Positions 1 through 8,222 are shown, counted from the stretch's first letter. The stretch: DNA of 64,000 nt from Brevundimonas vesicularis (GCF_027105095.1 NZ_CP114278.1:1488001-1552000), one strand, 5' to 3'. The notes: generated by a model from the letters alone, not told the origin. Program-made: numbers and translations.

Positions 1-67
1 GCGCGCAGTCGTCCCGTCGCGGCGTTCATGCGACCTGACCGGACACCCCGCCGGAGGACGTTATCTG

Positions 68-250
68 TCGGGGCAGGTCTCCTGGCTCACGGGTCACGGC
101 TTCGGGTCCGGCCTTCCCAACGTCAGAAGACGTCAGTGACACGAAATGGACCTTCGGCTCGCCGCTCACAGTTGCGGGGGCAGCGCCGGCATCACACCGG
201 CTTCCCTCTTAGCTCCGCATCGCCCGGAGGCGACGCGCAGAACCTCGACG
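68..250 (-). promoter_or_regulatory. cobalamin (B12) riboswitch
   Basis: Read on the minus strand, the stretch contains the B12-box core GCTGCCCCCGCAACTGT (about 167-183), preceded by AAGAGGGAAGCCGGTGTGATGCCGGC and followed at the 3' end by GAGCCAGGAGACCTGCC (72-88). These are the conserved blocks of the AdoCbl riboswitch in the usual order. Cobalamin riboswitches switch off B12 uptake or synthesis genes, or B12-independent isozymes such as metE, when cofactor is plentiful. The controlled gene lies beyond position 1. A minus-strand ATG at 29 would encode only nine complete codons in view (MNAATGRLR), too few to identify. Boundaries are approximate. Confidence 0.93.
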
Positions 251-287
251 CCCCATACAACGGCGAGCCGGGGGGACAAGTCAAGAA

Positions 288-311
288 ACATATAAGGATA
301 TCGTTATATGT
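288..311. promoter_or_regulatory. palindromic operator, probable SahR site
   Basis: A 24-base near-perfect palindrome centred on GATATC, with outer arms ACATATAA and TTATATGT; only one symmetric pair of positions breaks the symmetry. It lies just upstream of the riboswitch leader on the minus strand and 73 bases before the ArsC-like gene on the plus strand. A near-identical palindrome occurs at 63341-63362, directly upstream of the ArsR/methyltransferase regulator of the metF-metH operon. Inference: the same regulator binds both sites, and here it probably covers the promoter of the riboswitch-controlled transcript. Confidence 0.7.
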
Positions 312-383
312 TTCGCCCTATGTCGAGCGACATGGAGGTCGGGTATAGCTGCGGTTCGACACCGGCTCCGAGACCCCCCCGCA

Positions 384-731
384 ATGACCTACACCCTATA
401 CGGCATTCCCAACTGCGACACGGTGAAGAAGGCGCGGGTCTGGCTGGAGCAGCAGGGGGTCGACTATGTCTTCCACGACTACAAGAAGGCCGGAGTGGAT
501 GCGGGGCGGCTGGGCCAGTGGGTCGACGAGCACGGGTGGGAGACGGTGCTGAACCGGGCCGGGACGACTTTCAAGAAGCTGCCCGAAGCCGACAAGACGG
601 ACATCGACAGGTCGAAGGCGATCGCGCTGATGACGGCCCAGCCGTCGATGATTAAACGGCCGGTGCTGGATCTGGGGGATCGGCGGCTGGTGGGGTTCAA
701 GCCCGAGACTTATGCCTCAGCGCTTACCTGA
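384..731 (+). CDS. ArsC/Spx-family thioredoxin-fold protein
   Basis: 115 residues, the normal length for the ArsC-like YffB/Spx family. The N-terminus (MTYTLYGIPNCDTVKKARVW) has the beta-strand followed by a single cysteine (C12) in the N-C-D-T context typical of YffB-like proteins. The middle matches the family pattern GW..VLNRAGTTFKKLP, and the C-terminus has the MIKRPVL cis-proline region. Family members are glutathione-dependent thiol reductases or redox-sensing proteins; arsenate reduction cannot be claimed because no ars genes are near. The 3' end overlaps the convergent EEP gene by 8 bases. Confidence 0.88.
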   Translation: MTYTLYGIPNCDTVKKARVWLEQQGVDYVFHDYKKAGVDAGRLGQWVDEHGWETVLNRAGTTFKKLPEADKTDIDRSKAIALMTAQPSMIKRPVLDLGDRRLVGFKPETYASALT

Positions 732-1533
732 GCCGCACGGTCGCGACGACGCCGAAGTGGTCGGACGGGTATTCGCCGTTGGTCGGCGTATCGCCGAAGC
801 GGCGGGCCTCGCCGGGGATGAAGGCGGCCTGTTCGACGAAGATGTGGTCGATGACACGCTCGGGGTGACCCTTGGCCGGGTTCAGGGTGGTCGTGACCGC
901 GCCGCGGGGCAGGGCGCTGAAGAAGCGGGGGCCGGTCAGGGTCGCCAGGCCGGAATCCTCCTGCGTCGCATTGAAGTCGCCCGTGACGATCAGGGGCGTG
1001 TCGTCCTGCGGCAGCCAGCTTAGCAGCGACGCGATCTGGCGGGCGCGGACCGGGCCGGCGTCCTGTTGCCACGCCAGATGGGTGACGACGACATCGACCG
1101 GGCGACCCTGAACCGCGACGCGAAGCCGAAGCGCGGTGCGGAAATCGTCGAGCGGCTCAAGCTTGGTCGAGGCCTCGGCCAGAACTGGCAGGCGGGTCAG
1201 CAGGGCGTTGCCGTAACGGCGCGGGGCGCCCTCGGCGTCGGTCGAGACGAAGGCGACGTGATAGCCGCCCAACTCGCGCGCCAGCATCCGGGCCTGGTTC
1301 TCCAGCCCGACATTGGCGTCCTCCAGCACCTCTTGCAGGGCGATGACGTCGGCGTCCTGGGCCTTCAGCGCAGCGATCAGCAGCGGACGGCGGGCGGCCC
1401 AGTCGCCCATGTTGTGCCAGATGTTGAAGGTGACGAGCTTCAGTTCGGTGGGCGTCTTAGCCTTTGGGGCCGTGGCGCAGCCTGCCAGCGGCGCGAGGGC
1501 GGCGGCGGCCAGCAGGGTGCGACGGTGGATCAT
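724..1533 (-). CDS. endonuclease/exonuclease/phosphatase family lipoprotein
   Basis: 269 residues. The start at 1533 is chosen because it gives a lipoprotein signal, MIHRRTLLAAAALAPLAGCA, with a lipobox ending at Cys. The EEP fold motifs follow in order: LVTFNIWH (metal site), ALQEV (catalytic Glu), VTHLAW, GDFNAT, and the terminal SDHFGV with catalytic Asp-His. The family includes Mg-dependent DNases, sphingomyelinases and inositol phosphatases; the substrate cannot be told. It is probably anchored to the outer membrane or periplasmic face of the inner membrane. It follows the DUF2188 gene on the same strand after 7 bases, so the two are probably cotranscribed. Confidence 0.85.
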   Translation of the reverse strand: MIHRRTLLAAAALAPLAGCATAPKAKTPTELKLVTFNIWHNMGDWAARRPLLIAALKAQDADVIALQEVLEDANVGLENQARMLARELGGYHVAFVSTDAEGAPRRYGNALLTRLPVLAEASTKLEPLDDFRTALRLRVAVQGRPVDVVVTHLAWQQDAGPVRARQIASLLSWLPQDDTPLIVTGDFNATQEDSGLATLTGPRFFSALPRGAVTTTLNPAKGHPERVIDHIFVEQAAFIPGEARRFGDTPTNGEYPSDHFGVVATVRLR

Positions 1534-1540
1534 CTCGGGC

Positions 1541-1780
1541 TCAGCCCTCGACGTCCGTGGAGGGGCGGTCATAGCCGTCCGCGCTTTCGGTGACCCATTC
1601 CCCGGCGGCGGTCTCGTATTCGATGGCGGCGGTCTGGTCCGGCACGCGCTGTTCGCGCGCGGCGCGCACGGCGGCGGCCGTTGCGTCGTCGTGGCTGGCG
1701 AAGGTTTCGGAATAGGTGTCGCCGGACTTGTAGGCCCAGCCGCCGTCGTGTTCGACGATGCGATAGGTGACATGGGCCAT
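1541..1780 (-). CDS. DUF2188 domain protein
   Basis: 79 residues, acidic. It shows the DUF2188 pattern: HDGGWAYKSGDTYSETFASH, then DDATAAAVRAAREQ, a pair of short beta elements around a helix. Function is unknown for the family, which is usually small and cytoplasmic and often found near stress genes. It starts at ATG 1780 and is followed at 7 bases by the EEP lipoprotein gene on the same strand. Confidence 0.82.
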   Translation of the reverse strand: MAHVTYRIVEHDGGWAYKSGDTYSETFASHDDATAAAVRAAREQRVPDQTAAIEYETAAGEWVTESADGYDRPSTDVEG

Positions 1781-1955
1781 GGGATGCGCTCCTGAGATTG
1801 ATGAGATCGGACCCTAGACCGAACCGACGGCGGCCGAAACGGCGACCTTACGAAGATTTCACGCAACGCCGCGCATCCGTTGAGGCGTCGGCCAGCCTCT
1901 TGTGATCAGAAGGCCGCCGCATCAGGCTGCTGCAACGGTTCAAGGGGTATTCTTC

Positions 1956-2351
1956 ATGCATGACTTCATTCCGATCTTCGCCATATTCTCTGTCTTCGGC
2001 TCGATCACGGCCATCGTCTTCGGCCCGCAGGTTCTGAAATATCGCGAGAAGCGCGATATGCAGGAGACCATCCGCCATGCGGTGGACAAGGGCCAGCAAC
2101 TGCCGCCTGAACTGATCGACGTCCTGACCAAGGACGTGCAGAAGAGCCTGCCGTCTCGCACCAAGGACATCCGGCGCGGCGTCATCTGGCTGGCGTCCGG
2201 CATCGGCATCGCCGCCTTCTCGGTCGTCAGCGAACTGGGCGGCGGTTTCAACGGCAACCTCGACAGCGGCCTGCTGGGCATCTCCTGCATTCCCGTCACG
2301 ATCGGCCTGGCCTTCATCGTGCTGAGCTTCTTCAACAAGGGCGCGGACTGA
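1956..2351 (+). CDS. DUF6249-type membrane protein
   Basis: 131 residues from ATG 1956 (MHDFIPIFAIFSVFGSITAI); an upstream in-frame ATG at 1902 would add 18 uncharacteristic residues. Three hydrophobic segments are visible (about 4-22, 75-92 and 104-124), with a charged cytoplasmic linker between the first two (KYREKRDMQETIRHAVDKGQ, then PPELIDVL). This organisation (N-terminal TM, a charged region with LPPELI, then two TM segments) matches the DUF6249 family, found beside ECF sigma factor genes. It is followed after 25 bases by the sigma factor gene. It may sense or modulate the sigma factor, but that is inference. Confidence 0.75.
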   Translation: MHDFIPIFAIFSVFGSITAIVFGPQVLKYREKRDMQETIRHAVDKGQQLPPELIDVLTKDVQKSLPSRTKDIRRGVIWLASGIGIAAFSVVSELGGGFNGNLDSGLLGISCIPVTIGLAFIVLSFFNKGAD

Positions 2352-2376
2352 CCACGGCGGGCGGGGGGAAGCTCCG

Positions 2377-2934
2377 ATGAGCAAGTCTCTACGCGACTTC
2401 CACGATGTGGAGCTGGCGGCCCAGGCGGCGGCCGGTGGTCGGCGGGAGTATGGCGAGCTGGTGCGTCGGCACGGGTCGGCGGTTCGGGGGCTGCTGCGCC
2501 GGATGGGGGCGACGCCGTCCCTGTCCGACGACGTGGCGCAGGACGCCTTTCTGCAAGGGTTCCAGCGGTGCGCGGAGTTTCGCGGGCAGGGCACGTTTGC
2601 GGGCTGGATCAAGAAGATCGCCGCGCGGCTCTATCTGAAGCGGGTGGCCAAGGAGGCGCGCTACGTCGCCGAGATCGAGGCCGATCAGGCGGGTGTAGTC
2701 GTTGATCGCGGCGGTCTGATGGACCTGGACGAGGCGCTGAAGACGCTCAGCGAGACCGAGCGTGTCTGCGTCTCCCTGTGCCACGGCGCGGGGATGTCGC
2801 ATCCGGAAATCGCGGCAGCCATGAATTTGCCGCTTGGCACGGTGAAATCGCATGTCAAACGTGGTCTGGATAAACTCCGTGCGCGGCTTCAACCGGCGCA
2901 CGGCTCAGGCGGGAGGTCGGTCCATGTCGGCTGA
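2377..2934 (+). CDS. ECF-type RNA polymerase sigma factor
   Basis: 185 residues. Region 2 covers about residues 20-85 (YGELVRRHGSAVRGLLRRM, then DDVAQDAFLQGF, the core-binding and -10 element segment). Region 4 covers about 120-170, with the helix-turn-helix GMSHPEIAAAMNLPLGTVKSHVKRGLDKLR. This is the two-domain architecture of extracytoplasmic-function sigma factors. It sits between a DUF6249 membrane protein and a single-pass membrane protein whose ATG overlaps its stop by 11 bases, so the three genes form one operon. No classical zinc-binding anti-sigma (HxxxCxxC) is encoded here. Confidence 0.93.
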   Translation: MSKSLRDFHDVELAAQAAAGGRREYGELVRRHGSAVRGLLRRMGATPSLSDDVAQDAFLQGFQRCAEFRGQGTFAGWIKKIAARLYLKRVAKEARYVAEIEADQAGVVVDRGGLMDLDEALKTLSETERVCVSLCHGAGMSHPEIAAAMNLPLGTVKSHVKRGLDKLRARLQPAHGSGGRSVHVG

Positions 2935-3340
2935 CGAATTCGATCCGATGATCGAAAGGCTGTTCGCCCAGGCGCCGAGCCTGCCGGACGAGGCCCTGTT
3001 CCTGGCGACGGTCAAGGCGCGCATGGAGACGCGGTCGCGCTGGCGCGCCCTGACCCTGACGGCGGCCGGACTGATCGGCGGTGTGCTGGCGGTGCGCGAG
3101 GGGGTGAACATCAACTTCACCGCCGACGGCGACACGACCCTGGCGCAAGGCCTCCGGGCGGCGGCCGCCACAGCGCAGGGCGCAGCGCAATCGGGCCTGG
3201 ACGGTCTGGGCCTTCAAGGTCTGGGCGTCGGCTCGCTGGATGTGATGAACGGCTCGGGCATGATGGCCTTCTGGATCGTCGCCGGGGCCCTGGTCGCCCT
3301 GATGGCGGCGGGCGTGGCGAAGCTGTCGCAGGACGTGTGA
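2924..3340 (+). CDS. membrane protein coupled to ECF sigma factor
   Basis: 138 residues from ATG 2924, preceded by GGGAGG, and overlapping the sigma gene by 11 bases. The N-terminal 45 residues are cytoplasmic and acidic (FDPMIERLFAQAPSLPDEAL). A hydrophobic segment follows at about 46-60, then a small-residue-rich middle region, then a strong TM at about 108-128 (MMAFWIVAGALVALMAAG). The position, immediately downstream of and translationally coupled to an ECF sigma gene, is where an anti-sigma factor would be expected, and the N-terminal segment could bind sigma. No anti-sigma motif is recognisable; the role is inferred from context. Confidence 0.7.
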   Translation: MSADEFDPMIERLFAQAPSLPDEALFLATVKARMETRSRWRALTLTAAGLIGGVLAVREGVNINFTADGDTTLAQGLRAAAATAQGAAQSGLDGLGLQGLGVGSLDVMNGSGMMAFWIVAGALVALMAAGVAKLSQDV

Positions 3341-3411
3341 GCGCGGCCGCAAGGGTGACACCGGCGGGGCAGGGGCCTATCTGACCCCTCTTCACGTCAG
3401 GAGGCCCGGCG

Positions 3412-4248
3412 ATGTCCGTCCATACCCAAGAGAGCGTCAAACGCATCACCGTGCCCGATATTGCGGGGCGCAAGGGCGGCGAGCCGATCGTCTGCCTGAC
3501 GGCCTATGACGCGCCGATGGCGGCCCTGCTGGACCCGCACTGCGATGTGCTGCTGGTCGGCGACAGCCTGGGGATGGCGGTTCACGGCCTGCCCAATACC
3601 GTGGGCGTGACGCTGGAGATGATGATCCTGCACGGGCAGGCCGTCATGCGCGGCGCCAGACGGGCCATGGTGGTCGTGGACATGCCGTTCGGCTCCTACG
3701 AAGGCGGCAAGGAGGTCGCCTACGCCAACTGCGTGCGGGTGATGAAGGAGACGGGCGCCCAGGCGGTGAAGCTGGAAACCAGCATCGAAATGGCCGAGAT
3801 CGTCGCCTTCCTGGTCAAGCGCGGGATTCCGGTCATGGGCCATGTCGGTCTGCGACCCCAGGCGATCCTGGCCGAGGGCGGGTTCAAGGCCAAGGGCCGG
3901 ACCGACAGCGAGCGCGACCGGGTGCTGGCCGAGGCCAGGGCCGTTGCCGAGGCCGGCGCCTTCTGCATCGTCATCGAGGGCGTCGCCGAATCGCTGGCGC
4001 GCGAGATCACCGAGACGATCGACGTGCCCACCATCGGCATCGGCGCCTCGGCCGCCTGTGACGGCCAGGTGCTGGTGGTCAACGACATGCTGGGCCTGTT
4101 CGACTGGACCCCGAAGTTCGTGCGCAAATACGCCGATCTGCGCACCGAGATCGACCGCGCCGCCGCCGCTTTCGCCAGCGATGTGAAAACCCGCCGTTTT
4201 CCTGCCGAAGTCGAGACCTACTTCTCGAAAAAGCCGGCTTCGCAGTAA
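3412..4248 (+). CDS. panB: 3-methyl-2-oxobutanoate hydroxymethyltransferase
   Basis: 278 residues, normal for PanB. It transfers a hydroxymethyl group from 5,10-methylene-THF to alpha-ketoisovalerate, giving ketopantoate, the first committed step of pantothenate and CoA synthesis. Visible motifs include [32 protein letters not shown] (Mg-binding Asp), [25 protein letters not shown] and the catalytic-Glu region VIEGV, followed by IGIGAS. It stands alone; panC is not in the window. It belongs to the one-carbon folate network together with metF and metH at the far end. Confidence 0.97.
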   Translation: MSVHTQESVKRITVPDIAGRKGGEPIVCLTAYDAPMAALLDPHCDVLLVGDSLGMAVHGLPNTVGVTLEMMILHGQAVMRGARRAMVVVDMPFGSYEGGKEVAYANCVRVMKETGAQAVKLETSIEMAEIVAFLVKRGIPVMGHVGLRPQAILAEGGFKAKGRTDSERDRVLAEARAVAEAGAFCIVIEGVAESLAREITETIDVPTIGIGASAACDGQVLVVNDMLGLFDWTPKFVRKYADLRTEIDRAAAAFASDVKTRRFPAEVETYFSKKPASQ

Positions 4249-4327
4249 CGGACGACGTTGCGGGCGGGGAGCCGACCTTCTAGGGTCCGCGCCGGTTTGC
4301 ATTTCGCGATTTTGGGGCGACGTTTCA

Positions 4328-5158
4328 GTGGTTGATGTCTTCGAGCAGGTCGAGGAGGAGCTTCGCTCCGACAAGTTGAAGCGCCTGGCCAAGACCTGGC
4401 TGCCCGTTTTCGGCGTGGTGCTGGTCGTCGCCCTGATCGGCGCCCTGGGCTGGTGGGGCTGGGACAGCCTGAACTCCAACAAGGCCGCCAAGGCCGCCGA
4501 AGCCTATGATCGCGGCATGGAGGCCCTGCGCGCCGACAAGCCGATGGACGCCCGCGCCGCCTTCGAGGAAGCGATCAAGGAAGGCAACGGCGCCTATAAG
4601 GTCCTGGCCCTGCAGCAGCAGGCCGGTCTGGCCGTCAGCGCCAACAAGTTCCCCGAGGCTGTCCGCCTGTTCGACGAGGCCGCCAAGGCGTCCAGCGATC
4701 CGATCCTGTCGGACCCGCCCGCCCTGAAGGCCGCCTTCCTGATCATGGACACCGCGCCGCTGGCCGAGATCGAAAAGCGTCTGACGCCGCTGGCCGAAGA
4801 CAAGCGCCCGCTGCACGCCTTCGCCCAGGAAGCCCTGGCCCTGGCGCGCCTGCAACACGGCAAGACCAAGGAAGCGCGTGAGGCCTTCGTGCTGCTGCAA
4901 CTGGGTCAGGACGTGCCGGACTCGATCCGTCAGCGCGCCCAGATCGCCGTGGAATCCATCGACGCCGGAACCGCAGCCGCCATCAAGCCCATCATCGACG
5001 CCGCCGCCAAGGCGACCCCGCCGGCCGCCGGCGCTGCGAACGCGATGACGCCCTCGGCCGCCCAGGCTGCCCCGGCTCAGGCTGCTCCGGCCCAAGCTGC
5101 CCCGGCTCAGGCCGCACCCGCTCAGGCGGCTCCCGCCGCCGCGCCGGCCGCCCAATAG
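4328..5158 (+). CDS. YfgM-like single-pass membrane TPR protein
   Basis: 276 residues from GTG 4328, giving MVDVFEQVEEELRSDKLKRL, the conserved short cytoplasmic head of YfgM-like proteins. A TM follows at about 27-48 (WLPVFGVVLVVALIGALGWW), then a periplasmic helical TPR-like region (about 55-225), then a low-complexity tail with five AQAAP units. In E. coli, YfgM is associated with the SecYEG translocon and periplasmic chaperones and is encoded directly before bamB. The same order holds here, with the bamB start 27 bases downstream, which supports a joint role in outer-membrane protein biogenesis. Confidence 0.85.
   Translation: MVDVFEQVEEELRSDKLKRLAKTWLPVFGVVLVVALIGALGWWGWDSLNSNKAAKAAEAYDRGMEALRADKPMDARAAFEEAIKEGNGAYKVLALQQQAGLAVSANKFPEAVRLFDEAAKASSDPILSDPPALKAAFLIMDTAPLAEIEKRLTPLAEDKRPLHAFAQEALALARLQHGKTKEAREAFVLLQLGQDVPDSIRQRAQIAVESIDAGTAAAIKPIIDAAAKATPPAAGAANAMTPSAAQAAPAQAAPAQAAPAQAAPAQAAPAAAPAAQ
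5060..5134 (+). repeat. five tandem 15-bp units encoding AQAAP
   Basis: In-frame tandem repeat inside the YfgM-like gene: five copies of a 15-base unit of the type GCT-CAG-GCT-GCC-CCG, differing only at third codon positions. It yields a Pro/Ala/Gln-rich disordered C-terminal tail in the periplasm. Such tracts readily change copy number by slippage, so strain-to-strain length variation is expected. Confidence 0.9.
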
Positions 5159-5184
5159 TGACGACCCCTTACAGGACGCCCCCG

Positions 5185-6567
5185 ATGAACCGAGTTCTGA
5201 AAGTCGCGCTGATCTGCGGCGTCGCCGCAACGATGGCGTCCTGCGGCACCGTTCGCCGCAACCTGCCGTTCGGTCTGGGCGGCGGCAAGGAAGACGCCGG
5301 CGCGACCGCCTCGGCCGGCCAGCGCATCTCGGTGCTGGAGTTCGAACAAAGCCTGTCGCCGTCGGCCGCCCTGTCGGGCCGCGACTTCTTCCTGCCGGGT
5401 CCGCAGGCCGTGACGGCCTGGACGCAGCCGGGCGGCACGTCCGAGAATCTGGTCGAGCACGTCATTGCGGCGCCGAACTTCCAGATTGCGTGGAAGCGGG
5501 GCATCGGCTCGGGATCGGCCCACGTCGGCAACGTCATGGCCCCGATCGTGGCCGCCGACGGCAAGATCTTCGTGCTGGACGGCGAATCGACCGTTTCGGC
5601 GGTTTCGGCCGACACCGGCGCGATCCTGTGGAAGGCCAACGTCAAGAACGCCGATCGTGACCGCAACGGCGGCTTCGGCGGCGGCGTCGCCGTGGGCGGC
5701 GGCAAGGTCTTCGTCTCGTCCGGCTATCGCTCGATGACGGCGCTGGACGCCAACACCGGCGCGGTGGTCTGGACGCAGCAGGTGGACGCCCCGATCCACG
5801 GCGCCCCGACCGTCTCGGGCAACCGGGTCTTCGTCGTGGACGTGGACAGCCAGTTGTTCGCCTTCGACGCCAACACCGGCGCCCAGGACTGGACCTATCG
5901 CGGCATCGCCGAGCCGGCGCGCGTCATGCGCGCCTCCAGCCCCGCCGTCAGCGGCACGACCGTCGTCGCCCCATTCGCCTCGGGCCAGCTGGTCGCGCTG
6001 AGCGCCCTGAACGGCCAGGCGGTGTGGGAAGAGACCCTGTCGCGCACCAGCCGCACCAGCGCCCTGTCTGAAGTTCGCGACGTGGCGGGCCGTCCCGTCA
6101 TCAGCCGCGGCATGGTCTATGGCGTCAGCCACTCGGGCGTGATGTCGGCGCTCGACCTGCGTTCGGGCCAGCCCAAGTGGCAGCTGCCGGTGACGGGCGT
6201 GAACGCGCCGCTGCCGGTCGGCGACGCCGTCTTCGTGGTGTCCAAGTCGGGGCAGTTGATCACGGCCAACCGCGACACGGGCCAGATCTATTGGACGCGC
6301 GAACTGAACGAGGGCCGCGAGCGCCGCGAGGGCGGTTTCCTGACCTTCGGCCGTCGCACCATCCGCCCGCAATGGTCTGGCCCGCTGCTGGCCTCCAACC
6401 GTCTGGTGATGGTCAATTCGTTCGGCGAAGCCGTCGCCTTCGATCCGAAGACCGGCGTGGCGCAGACGACGCTGAAACTGGGCGCGCCCGCCTATATCGC
6501 GCCGGCCGCCTATAACGGCGCGCTCTATGTGCTGACCGACAACGGCCAACTGATCTGCATCCGCTGA
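5185..6567 (+). CDS. bamB: outer membrane assembly lipoprotein BamB (PQQ-like propeller)
   Basis: 460 residues from ATG 5185, which gives a lipoprotein signal MNRVLKVALICGVAATMASC with Cys20 as the lipidated residue; a GTG at 5158 would add nine residues. The rest is repeated beta-propeller blades with PQQ-like W-motifs such as ALDANTGAVVWTQQVD, AFDANTGAQDWTY and TANRDTGQIYWTRELN. BamB is the scaffold subunit of the BAM complex, which folds beta-barrel proteins into the outer membrane. It lies directly downstream of the YfgM-like gene and upstream of der, the classic yfgM-bamB-der order. Confidence 0.93.
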   Translation: MNRVLKVALICGVAATMASCGTVRRNLPFGLGGGKEDAGATASAGQRISVLEFEQSLSPSAALSGRDFFLPGPQAVTAWTQPGGTSENLVEHVIAAPNFQIAWKRGIGSGSAHVGNVMAPIVAADGKIFVLDGESTVSAVSADTGAILWKANVKNADRDRNGGFGGGVAVGGGKVFVSSGYRSMTALDANTGAVVWTQQVDAPIHGAPTVSGNRVFVVDVDSQLFAFDANTGAQDWTYRGIAEPARVMRASSPAVSGTTVVAPFASGQLVALSALNGQAVWEETLSRTSRTSALSEVRDVAGRPVISRGMVYGVSHSGVMSALDLRSGQPKWQLPVTGVNAPLPVGDAVFVVSKSGQLITANRDTGQIYWTRELNEGRERREGGFLTFGRRTIRPQWSGPLLASNRLVMVNSFGEAVAFDPKTGVAQTTLKLGAPAYIAPAAYNGALYVLTDNGQLICIR

Positions 6568-6598
6568 TTTTCAGCCCAAACTAAGCTAGAAGGCCGAC

Positions 6599-8218
6599 AT
6601 GGCTCTGAAGGTCGCCATCGTCGGCCGCCCCAATGTGGGCAAATCGACACTGTTCAACCGCCTCGTCGGCAAGCGCCTGGCGCTCGTCGACGATCGCCCC
6701 GGCGTGACCCGCGACCGGCGATACGCCGACGGCAACATCGGCGACATGGATCTGACGCTGATCGACACGGCGGGATATGAGGACGTCACCGACGACAGCC
6801 TGGAAGCCCGGATGCGCGAGCAGACCGAGGCCGCGCTGGACGACGCCGAACTGGTCATGTTCATGATGGACGCCCGCGAGGGCGTGACGTCGCTGGACCG
6901 GATCTTCGCCGAGCGCCTGCGTCGGGTGCACAAGCCGATCATCCTCTTGGCCAACAAGTCCGAGAGCCGCGAGAGCGGCGGCGGCGTCGGCGAGGCGCAC
7001 GCTCTGGGCTTCGGCGAACCCGTCGCCATCTCGGCCGAGCACGGCGAGGGGATGGCCGATCTGTACGCCGCCATCGTCGCGGCCTCGCAGGACATCTTCG
7101 TCGAGGAGATCGACGAGCCGGACAAGCCGATCCGCATCGCCGTCATCGGCCGTCCGAATGCGGGCAAGTCCACCCTGATCAACCGCCTGATCGGCGACGA
7201 CCGGCTGCTGACGGGGCCGGAAGCGGGCATCACCCGCGACTCCATCTCGGTCGACTGGCAGTTCGAGGGCAAGAACATCCGCCTGGTCGACACGGCCGGC
7301 ATGCGCCGCAAGGCCCGCGTGCAGGAAAAGCTGGAGAAGCTGTCGGTCGCCGACACCATCCGGGCCATCACCTTCGCTGAAGTCGTCATCCTGATGATGG
7401 ACAAGGACGACGCCTTCGACACCCAGGACCTGCAGCTGGCCGATCTGGTCGAGCGCGAGGGCCGCGCCCTGGTCTATGTCGCGTCGAAATGGGACCTGGA
7501 GGACGAGCCTCAGTCCCGCATGGCCAAGCTGAAAGGCATGGCTGAGGACAAGCTGCCGCAACTGAAGGGGTCGCCCTTTGTGGCCCTGTCGTCGCACAGT
7601 GGACGCGGAGTCGAGCGGCTGATGCCGGCGGTGCTTCAGGCCTATGACACCTGGTCGGTCAAGGTGAAGACCAAGGACTTGAACACCTGGCTGTCCATGG
7701 CCACCCAGCGGCACCCGCCCCCCGCCGTGGACGGTAAGCGCATCAAGCCGAAATACATCGCCCAGACCAAGGCCCGTCCGCCCACCTTCGTGCTGATGGC
7801 CAACCGCGCCGAGTCGATGCCGGAGCATTACAAGCGCTATCTGGTCAACTCGATCCGCGAGAGCTTCGACCTGCCGGGCACGCCGATCCGCCTGAACGTC
7901 AAGTCCAGTGGGGTGAACCCCTATGCCGAGGGCGGCGCCAAGTCGGGGCCGGAACGCTACAAGGGCGACGCCAAGACCGCGCCGCGCCGCGGCAAGAAGG
8001 CCGAGAAGGAAGAGGCCCTGTCCAAACTGCCCGGCAAGGCGCTGGAGCAGAAGAAGACCCGCAAGGCCCAGCCCAAGATACTGGGCGGGTTGAAGTCCAG
8101 CGCATCGAAGAAGGCCGGTTCGTCCGTGGCGGTTCAGAAGGGCGCGCGCGGCGGCGCTCGCCAGGTGTCGCGCTCGGGCCGGATCCGCACGGGTCAAAAG
8201 GGCGGCGCCAAGAAGTGA
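6599..8218 (+). CDS. der: ribosome biogenesis GTPase Der (EngA)
   Basis: 539 residues, longer than the usual 440-490. It has tandem GTPase domains: the first has GRPNVGKSTL, DTAGYED and NKSE; the second has GRPNAGKSTL, DTAGMRRKARVQEKLEKLS and SKWDL. A KH-like domain follows (about 360-450, TQRHPPPAVDGKRIKPKYIAQ). Der acts in maturation of the 50S subunit. The last 80 or so residues form a Lys/Arg/Gly-rich extension (RRGKKAEKEEALSKLPGKAL onward) that probably contacts rRNA. It follows bamB after 31 bases and precedes a Nudix gene after 4 bases. Confidence 0.96.
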   Translation: MALKVAIVGRPNVGKSTLFNRLVGKRLALVDDRPGVTRDRRYADGNIGDMDLTLIDTAGYEDVTDDSLEARMREQTEAALDDAELVMFMMDAREGVTSLDRIFAERLRRVHKPIILLANKSESRESGGGVGEAHALGFGEPVAISAEHGEGMADLYAAIVAASQDIFVEEIDEPDKPIRIAVIGRPNAGKSTLINRLIGDDRLLTGPEAGITRDSISVDWQFEGKNIRLVDTAGMRRKARVQEKLEKLSVADTIRAITFAEVVILMMDKDDAFDTQDLQLADLVEREGRALVYVASKWDLEDEPQSRMAKLKGMAEDKLPQLKGSPFVALSSHSGRGVERLMPAVLQAYDTWSVKVKTKDLNTWLSMATQRHPPPAVDGKRIKPKYIAQTKARPPTFVLMANRAESMPEHYKRYLVNSIRESFDLPGTPIRLNVKSSGVNPYAEGGAKSGPERYKGDAKTAPRRGKKAEKEEALSKLPGKALEQKKTRKAQPKILGGLKSSASKKAGSSVAVQKGARGGARQVSRSGRIRTGQKGGAKK

Positions 8219-8222
8219 CGGC

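Noticed and set aside
5122..6549. 475-residue minus-strand frame over bamB
   Set aside because: Arg/Gly/His-rich shadow of the BamB repeats; no domain seen.
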